Part shown: one piece after another, positions 58,043-64,000 of the stretch
Layout: each line of letters opens with the position of its first letter
Numbering within the stretch: position 1 is the stretch's first letter
Assembly: GCA_032718565.1 (NCBI GenBank)
Contig: JAVGVS010000474.1
Span: 1-64,000 of the forward strand
Length of the DNA stretch: 64,000 bases
Source: Distichodus sexfasciatus
Taxonomy: Eukaryota > Chordata > Actinopteri > Characiformes > Distichodontidae
Direction of reading: 5' to 3'
Translations under genes and position numbers: made by a program
The notes under the pieces: model-generated
Seen by the model: only the letters and a program-made list of their open reading frames with translations
What the model was told of the DNA's origin: nothing
Databases searched by the model: none

Positions 58043-58695
58043 TTAGGCTACGTTCACACTGCCAGCCACATGGTTCAATTCCGATTTTTTGCTCAGATCG
58101 GATTTGTCTATCTTGACGGTTCACATTCATAACTACAAGTGACCTGTATCTGACTGTAATGTGAACGCATTGGGCCTCCGAAACGTCACGCATGCGCACA
58201 CTGATACGTTTTTACACGGGTCAACTGCGTCACCAACAACAAAAAACGTCATATCCGTGGGACGACGCATGGCGTTAAAAATGGAGGCGTTAGTAGCTCA
58301 CGCATGTATCGCACTTTGCTCTGGAGGACGACAAACAGTGAATCAGCCGTACATGAGCTGGTCGAAAAGGAGGAAAAAAAAGTCGGGCGGCTAGCATTTT
58401 CTGTTATCGCAGCTCTCCTCCATTTTTACCATCATCATCTGCAGGCTGATGATGTCAGCCCATGCGTATAAGCAAAAAGCCACATGAATTCCGATCTGAG
58501 CGTTCACATTCAGGTCGCATGGCCGCGAATCGGATACGTATCGGATTTAATACCACATATGAAAGTGACACAAATCCGATTTGAAAAGGTCAGATTTGCG
58601 TGTCCACACAGCCCTGAAAAGATCAGATCTGTGTCACATTAAGGCAAAAAATCCGATTTGAGTCACTTCAGCATGGCAGTGTGAACGTAGCCTAA
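58043..58695. mobile_element. TIR element (653 bp), nonautonomous
   Basis: The left end TTAGGCTACGTTCACACTGC and the right end GCAGTGTGAACGTAGCCTAA are exact inverted repeats. The interior has repeated CAAATCCGAT/ATCGGATTT motifs and no transposase. Confidence 0.85.
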
Positions 58696-59389
58696 TTGAC
58701 GTCTCCTTGCTACAACAGTCTGTGGTCAACAATCGGAGGTTTGGAATCGGAGTCTGATCGGGTGTTTTGGCCTCGTTTACACTGCAGGTCTTGATGCTCA
58801 ATTCTGATTTCTTGCCTATATCCAATTTTTTTGACCTTCTGTTTACACGTTTTTTTAAATTGTGACCCATATCCGATTCGCTTGTTACACGACGTCATTA
58901 AACCGCGATGAAGTACTAAATTGTCGCAGTTTTAATGACGTACAGAACGCAATGCCTAGGAAAATCCAATCTGCCTGTTTACATGACAGTCGCATTGGCA
59001 CATATCTGATTTATATCTGATTTATTTCCACATATGAACGAGGCCTTGAAACCGATCTCAAAATATCCGAATGCATGGGGTTTTTTCCTGTTTACACTGT
59101 CATGGAACAGATCCGATCTGTGTCACATATGAGCAAAAAATCGGAATTGGGTCACATTTAACTGACAGTGTAAACGAGGCCAAAGTGACACAGATCCAAT
59201 TTGAAAAGATCAGATTTGCGTGTCCACACAGCCGTGAAAAGATCAGATCTGTGTCACATTAAGGCAAAAAATCCGATTTGAGTCACTTCAGCATGGCAGT
59301 GTGAACGTAGCCTTATTGACGTCTCCTTGCTACAACAGTCTGTGGTCAACAATCGGAGGTTTGGAATCGGAGTTGGATCGGGTGTTTTG
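58563..59389 (+). repeat. 207-bp direct repeats flanking the 413-bp element
   Basis: 58563-58769 and 59183-59389 are the same length and differ at about 7 positions by eye. The left copy contains the right end of the 58043 element plus about 74 bp of flank. Confidence 0.85.
58769..59181. mobile_element. Second TIR element (413 bp), related but with different ends
   Basis: The left end GGCCTCGTTTACACTGCAGG pairs with the right end CTGACAGTGTAAACGAGGCC (exact over GGCCTCGTTTACACTG). The interior shares GATCCGATCTGTGTCACATA-like motifs with the 58043 element. Confidence 0.8.
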
Positions 59390-59792
59390 ATACCCGAGTT
59401 CAAATTCTGTGTTCACACATGCGCAAACGAAGCGAACTAAAGGAGAAAGCGCTACAGGATCCGAACCAAACACTCCAAACGAACTAACTGTGGAAACGCC
59501 ATTATTTTCGTCCGTAATCTCACGAAATCTCACATCATGTTGGTCCGAACATAAATAAAATATAGATATAAGTTACTGTCGTCAGAAGATTTTTTTTGTA
59601 AACGGCCGATGTATCTGCTCCTTATACCGTCAAGTTTATTCCACATTGTGCCATCACCAGTTGCCAAGTCAGGAAAGAATCAGTTTTAAGAGAAATTCAA
59701 TTTTGCTTTTAAAGATAAGGTCATTCAGAATGTCTCCTACACTAGCCTCGGCATGATGTAATGGCACATTTGATCTGACCTTCTCGTTTTAG

Positions 59793-59861
59793 ACGATATG
59801 AAGCACCATAATCAGATTCAGATTCAGCCTAACTCAAATCCAAGAAGACTAAGACTGAATG
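59793..59861 (+). CDS. Candidate internal exon of an unidentified gene (phase 1-1)
   Basis: Acceptor is CGTTTTAG and donor is ATG/GTAATT. In phase 1 it reads DMKHHNQIQIQPNSNPRRLR then LN without a stop. It has the same phase as the next two candidate exons. I do not recognise the product, and upstream exons are not found in the repeat-rich DNA to the left. Confidence 0.5.
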
Positions 59862-60239
59862 GTAATTTTTCTTTAAAACGTCTGCAGACCGAGCTTTCTT
59901 GTTTGTGTGCCTCTAATATTTTGTCATCATTTAATTTGCACACACTTATGGCAATTAGGGTGTTTAAAAAAATTAGTCTTAAAAATTCTGCTATTCTCAT
60001 ATTTCACCACTAGAGGCTGCTAAAATGCTAAAATGCAAAAATCGGACTTCTGGATATTCATTCAGGTTTTACTTCTACCTGTTCAGGTAATCAAGTGAAA
60101 TAATATATTCTTTCCGTTTTAAATGATTAGAACCATAATGAATGTCACTTATCTACCTTTCTACAGTCAGGCTAGTAAGGTAGGTAAATCAATCTTAACG
60201 ATGGTGATATTTTAAAATGGCTTCATTCCAACTGAAAGT

Positions 60240-60425
60240 GAGGGCACGCAGTGCACCACAACGAAATGTGACCTCTGCATTTGACCCATCCGTGACGATG
60301 CAGTGGGCAGCTAACATGGGGACCGTACCTTGCTCATGAGTCCTCAGTGGTAACTTTACCGGTCTGGGATTGGAACCGGTGACCTTCTGATCAGCCTAAC
60401 CATTACGCCACCATCTGCCACCCGA
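60240..60425 (-). mobile_element. tRNA-derived SINE, minus orientation
   Basis: The minus strand has a box A-like TGGCGTAATGGTTAGGC, box B GGTTCCAATCCC, then ACCACTGAGGACTCATGAG and GGGTCAAATGCAGAGGTCAC. It has the best-preserved tRNA head of the family. Confidence 0.8.
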
Positions 60426-60911
60426 TTTTTTGCCATTGCTGAATGAGAGATGGTGTCACGTGTTCAGCTTTTACATTTTCACAGTAAAAAAAAAAAAATC
60501 TGTAAAAATCTGGATTTAAAAGAGTAAAGGGAGTTTGAGGTTCATCAAGTCCGAGTTCTGGTCTCTCCTTTAAAAATCTTCTGCAAATTGGCACTAAGAG
60601 TTGGTTCACATAATTGAACATGTACAATGAAAACCAGACTGGTTTCAAACTTCTGCGAAAATACTCGAATGTATGTAAGACGCTTCGAGCATTTCTTTTT
60701 CAATGCATATATATACATGCCTTTCGATGCATATGACTGTAACTACTAACATAAAAGCTATAACTGACAGGAAAAAAACTTATAATAGCTGATGAAAAAA
60801 TCGAATTTATTTCAATCAGTTATGCAAAACTGTATTATATATGAACAGACATTTGTTTAAAGATATTTCCCACCTTCTTCCACCCCCACTCTAATGTCTG
60901 TTTCATTTCAG

Positions 60912-61022
60912 GGAATGCAGACAGAGGTGTGGACCAGGCTTCTCAACATAAAGCAGACGAGAGGGAGAGAGACAGATGTCGAGAAAATAAGGATCAAAAG
61001 AAGGTGTTGAGGGCAAAATCGG
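60912..61022 (+). CDS. Candidate internal exon of the same unidentified gene (phase 1-1)
   Basis: A strong pyrimidine tract and acceptor TTTCAG precede it, and donor CGG/GTAAGG follows. Only the phase-1 frame is open. It reads NADRGVDQASQHKADERERD then RCRENKDQKKVLRAKS, a highly charged region. Joined to 59793-59861 it continues the frame exactly. Confidence 0.6.
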
Positions 61023-61226
61023 GTAAGGAATGAAGAGGGAGAGAGAGAGAGGAAAAAGGTGTGATGTGGTGTGATTAAAATGCTATATTTATTTTTGCCA
61101 GAATCTGAAGAGTATGTTACAGATTATGAACTGCGCGTTACAACATTAACGTTTCTTACACCCCTTTTACCCCCCCATTCTGTTGATCTCCCTCTTCTCT
61201 TTCTCTGTTTTCTTCTGTTCCTGTAG

Positions 61227-61318
61227 ATGGACCCCTCTCTCTCCGTAAATCTCACTCTCATGCTCACTGTCTGCCTCCCTCTCATTCCCTCACTTTTTTG
61301 TGCGTGTGGGGAGGGTGA
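61227..61318 (+). CDS. Candidate 3' exon of the unidentified gene
   Basis: Acceptor is CCTGTAG. In phase 1 it reads DGPLSLRKSHSHAHCLPPSH then SLTFLCVWGG before TGA at 61316-61318. A donor GG/GTGAGA at 61314 could instead splice, in matching phase 2, to 61497-61785 after TTAAAG. That extension reads GKREWKGGGGKGKKAKEEF and then a Lys/Arg/Glu-rich tail. Neither end is recognisable. Confidence 0.4.
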
Positions 61319-61496
61319 GAGAGAGAGAGAGAGAGTCAGATCTCATTGTGGCATTCATAGGCAGACAGCGAACCGCGAACACCTCTGCTGCCAGTTTCCC
61401 CAGTGCGCTGCCACACTCACTGTCTATGGAAAAGGGCTATTTCCCCCTTCTGAACGGAGGACTCGTGTTTTTCTTTTTCTTTTTTCTTTTTTAAAG

Positions 61497-61785
61497 CAAA
61501 AGAGAGTGGAAAGGCGGGGGGGGAAAAGGCAAGAAGGCAAAGGAGGAATTCAAACAACCAGGAGAACAGGAGGAAGGAACTGAGAAAGAGCAAGTGCCTC
61601 CCGCGACTCTCCCTGATATTCAAAAAGAAAGGAGAACGAGAAAGAGAGGACGAGTGGAGAAAAAACGGAAGGCGCCGGAGTATTTATCTTTTTCTTTCGT
61701 TTCATTTTTTTCTTCCTCCTCATCGTGGTGCTGGGAGGCGCGTCGTCCTTCCACCTGTTCGCGCTCTCCGTCATTTGCCTCCTGA
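61497..61785 (+). CDS. Possible alternative terminal exon, charged tail
   Basis: It follows a long T-rich tract and TTAAAG. From phase 2 it reads Lys/Glu/Arg-rich sequence (EKEQVPPATLPDIQKERRTR, KRGRVEKKRKAPE) and then a Ser-rich stretch to TGA. A different frame over 61617-61829 encodes a strongly hydrophobic, hairpin-like end (LLIVVLGGASSFHLFALSVI, CLLIYFSIYVAYNFLYL). One indel or missed splice site would join the two. Function is unknown. Confidence 0.3.
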
Positions 61786-61829
61786 TTTATTTCTCCATCT
61801 ACGTGGCGTACAATTTCCTCTACCTATGA

Positions 61830-64000
61830 GCCAGGCTGGAGCGCGGAAGGACGGGGAGAGGGGCTTTTTTTGCGTTTCTTTTTTTCCGCCCGGTCCGCCG
61901 TCGGTTCTGACTTCGCGCTGACTTCACTCCACCATCAGTCCCTCCTCTCCATCTCCCCCTGGACCATCCCCCTCTCCGTCCATCCCGCCTCCTTCCAAAA
62001 AAAAAAAACAAACTCTGATGGTCACTGAATGAAAGTTGGACAGATTTTTTTGCGGGGGGAAAACAAACCCCAAACCCCCCCCCCCCACCCCAGCACAGCT
62101 GCAGTCTCCCACATTCCTCCTCTTTTAGTTTTTTTTCATCCTCCCTCCCTCCTTCCCTCCCTCCTTCCTTCTTTCCCTTCCTCCTTCCCTTTTTCTTTTT
62201 TCCCCCTCCCTCGGCCCCTCCACTATACTTTCACATCACCTCTTTTTTTCTGGATGCTTTAAAGTTCCTCTAGGTAGGTTTAACAACTTGTTTAGTGTCT
62301 GTCTGACCTGTTTTGTCTGCGTGTCTGTACCTGTGCGTCCTTTTTTTCCTTTCTACGTGTACGTGAAACGCACGCCGACACACACACACACACACATACA
62401 CACTAAACAAATGGACAAGCAGAGGTTCAGCACCTGTCTTTATCCGCCCCCCCCACCGTTTGTTACCCATCTTCAACTCCCTCCATTTTCTCTCTGTCGT
62501 CTGTTAAGTCAGGGGTCTCCCACCTGAATCACACACACACACACACAGTTGGCCTCAACTTGTGTTTATAAATAGTCACCGCCTCATCATTTTCACTGTT
62601 CTCCGAATCCATCGTTCTTCTGCACCTTGGGCCTCAGTCATAAATGCAGCACCACACCCATTAAGTGAAAACGCTTGGCGTTACTGCAGCACGAAGGAGT
62701 TTGTGCTTTAATCCGACAGGCCTCCAAAATTAGAAACTCGCGCTTAAGACGTTTGCACTGAGATTTGAAACGAATGGTTTATTCACACATTTTCGAATGC
62801 TGAACTGTACGAAGAAAAGCGTCGCTTCATTCCCGGGTTCTCGTATAATCATTTCGGCGATGCGCTCGTTAAGTCAGATCGATCTAGTCGATTGTTTGGA
62901 ATGATACAAAGTTCACCTCACTACCTAATTGGTCACTCTCCCCTTTCATCCTCAGCTTCGTCTTCCCTGACTTCTCCTCTTTTTATTGGCTGTCTCATTT
63001 TCGTGTGTCACTCCTTCGTGTTTATTTTCTCCCTCCCCCGTCTTCTCCGCCCGTCTACCACCTGGGAGGCGAGCTCTAGCTCTTCTCATCATCCCTCTCT
63101 TTCTCACCCCCCCCAACACCTCTTCCTCCCCACCTCCACCTCCACCTCCTCCTACTACTCCTCCTCTTCTCTCCATTTCCCTCGTTTCGTCTGCGCTGCT
63201 CAGGTCCCCCCCCGATCAGCTGACGTGCCGTCCGAAGGCGCCGTGTCCCAGATGGCATGAGAACAAACCCATTAGAGAATTAAAAGCAACTTTTCCCAGT
63301 CCGTTGACTGATTCGTCCAGTTGTCTTTTTCCTCCACTTTTAGACCCGTATGGTTTGAAAGTCGACACGTGCTTTGATCGAGCGTTACTTTGAAGGTTTC
63401 ACGCTTGTGTTGCAAGTGTTTTAATGGCTTTCTCATTGAAAAGACAGAGCGAGAGTGTTACTCAATAAGCGGCGAGATTTTTATTATTCGAGAAATTTAT
63501 ATTTTTTTGCCCGGCGATTGAACACAGGCCTAAAAAAATGTGTAGGAGAAAGTAAATGGAAATCTTCAAAACCGGACCAGATAAATGAAGTAAAGGGTTC
63601 AGGTTGCTTTTACAAATTCTCAATGACACCAATGGACTGAATCATATAAATGTAGAGGGTTCTTCCATTTTCATCTTTCTTGCTTGCAGTCGCCATCCTC
63701 CTCCTGTGTCTCCAGTTCTTTTTCCTTCCCAGTTTCCATCCCATTTCACTGGTTTGCAGTTAGTTTCTTTGCTCTCATTCCTTAATGACGTACCAGTTGG
63801 ACGTACAGATACAAGACTTTATGTAGCCCGCTATCACAGATCCTATATCTTAAGGTTTTTTTTTCTTTTTTTTTTTCTTGCATAACAAGGACATTTCTCG
63901 TGTTTTCAAAGCCTGTGGTTTGGATACAAGTCAAGAAAGTCAAGCCAAGAGAGACTGTCTTGTGTTTTTTTTTAAATGCTTTCTCTGTCCCCTCTGTGCC
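61830..64000 (+). other. T/C-rich region, possibly 3' UTR, to window end
   Basis: Long pyrimidine-rich stretches occur at 62120-62260 and 62930-63220 on the + strand, with (AC)n runs near 62378 and 62532. There is no clear AATAAA in context and no convincing coding frame. The ORFs here are low-complexity artefacts. Confidence 0.35.

Noticed and set aside
62892..63393. Ser/Pro-rich ORFs of 120-135 aa near the window end
   Set aside because: They translate T/C-rich low-complexity DNA. Several frames are open at once and none resembles a protein.

Overview
The window is vertebrate nuclear DNA, almost certainly from a teleost fish. Genes are split by GT-AG introns, CpG-rich promoter DNA sits in AT-rich surroundings, and there are dense Tc1/mariner, hAT-like, L2-like LINE and tRNA-derived SINE copies. 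No prokaryotic, organellar or viral genes were seen. Species assignment below teleost is not supported.

Layout. (1) 1-11.6 kb: a complete septin-3 gene (sept3) on the + strand. It has a noncoding first exon at the window edge, nine coding exons (359 aa) and a long 3' UTR. Its introns hold a foldback MITE, an inverted SINE pair, a 19-copy minisatellite and DNA-transposon remnants. (2) 11.6-16.2 kb: intergenic DNA with two CTCF-like motifs, a 585-bp alternating pyrimidine-purine (TA) tract and a dead Tc1 element. (3) 16.2-16.63 kb: a CpG-rich segment ending in a good splice donor, probably the noncoding first exon and promoter of atf7ip. (4) 16.63-43.65 kb: a very long first intron (or a separate noncoding locus). 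It carries TE debris at 21.8-26.7 kb. It also carries a family of diverged, non-TE-like modules spread over about 19-41 kb. These combine a CTCF-like or YY1-like motif, an AATGGTAC core and a G-rich MAZ-like tract. This is the most unusual feature here. (5) 43.68-51.63 kb: thirteen coding exons of atf7ip (882 aa), with the conserved N-terminal motif, a helical SETDB1-binding-type region, a SUMO-interacting motif and a C-terminal FN3 domain. (6) 52.2-59.4 kb: repeat-rich intergenic DNA. It holds a Tc1 element with Sleeping Beauty-like IR/DR ends nested in a hAT-like MITE, and a 413-bp TIR element flanked by 207-bp direct repeats. (7) 59.8-61.8 kb: exons of an unidentified + strand gene joined by consistent phase-1 introns. 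Then comes a T/C-rich region to the window end.

The two named genes are not a functional unit. Sept3 is a neuronal GTP-binding cytoskeletal protein. Atf7ip is a nuclear cofactor of the H3K9 methyltransferase SETDB1 that acts in silencing. Exon boundaries were derived by hand from splice consensus, reading frame and recall of the families. No alignment was run.
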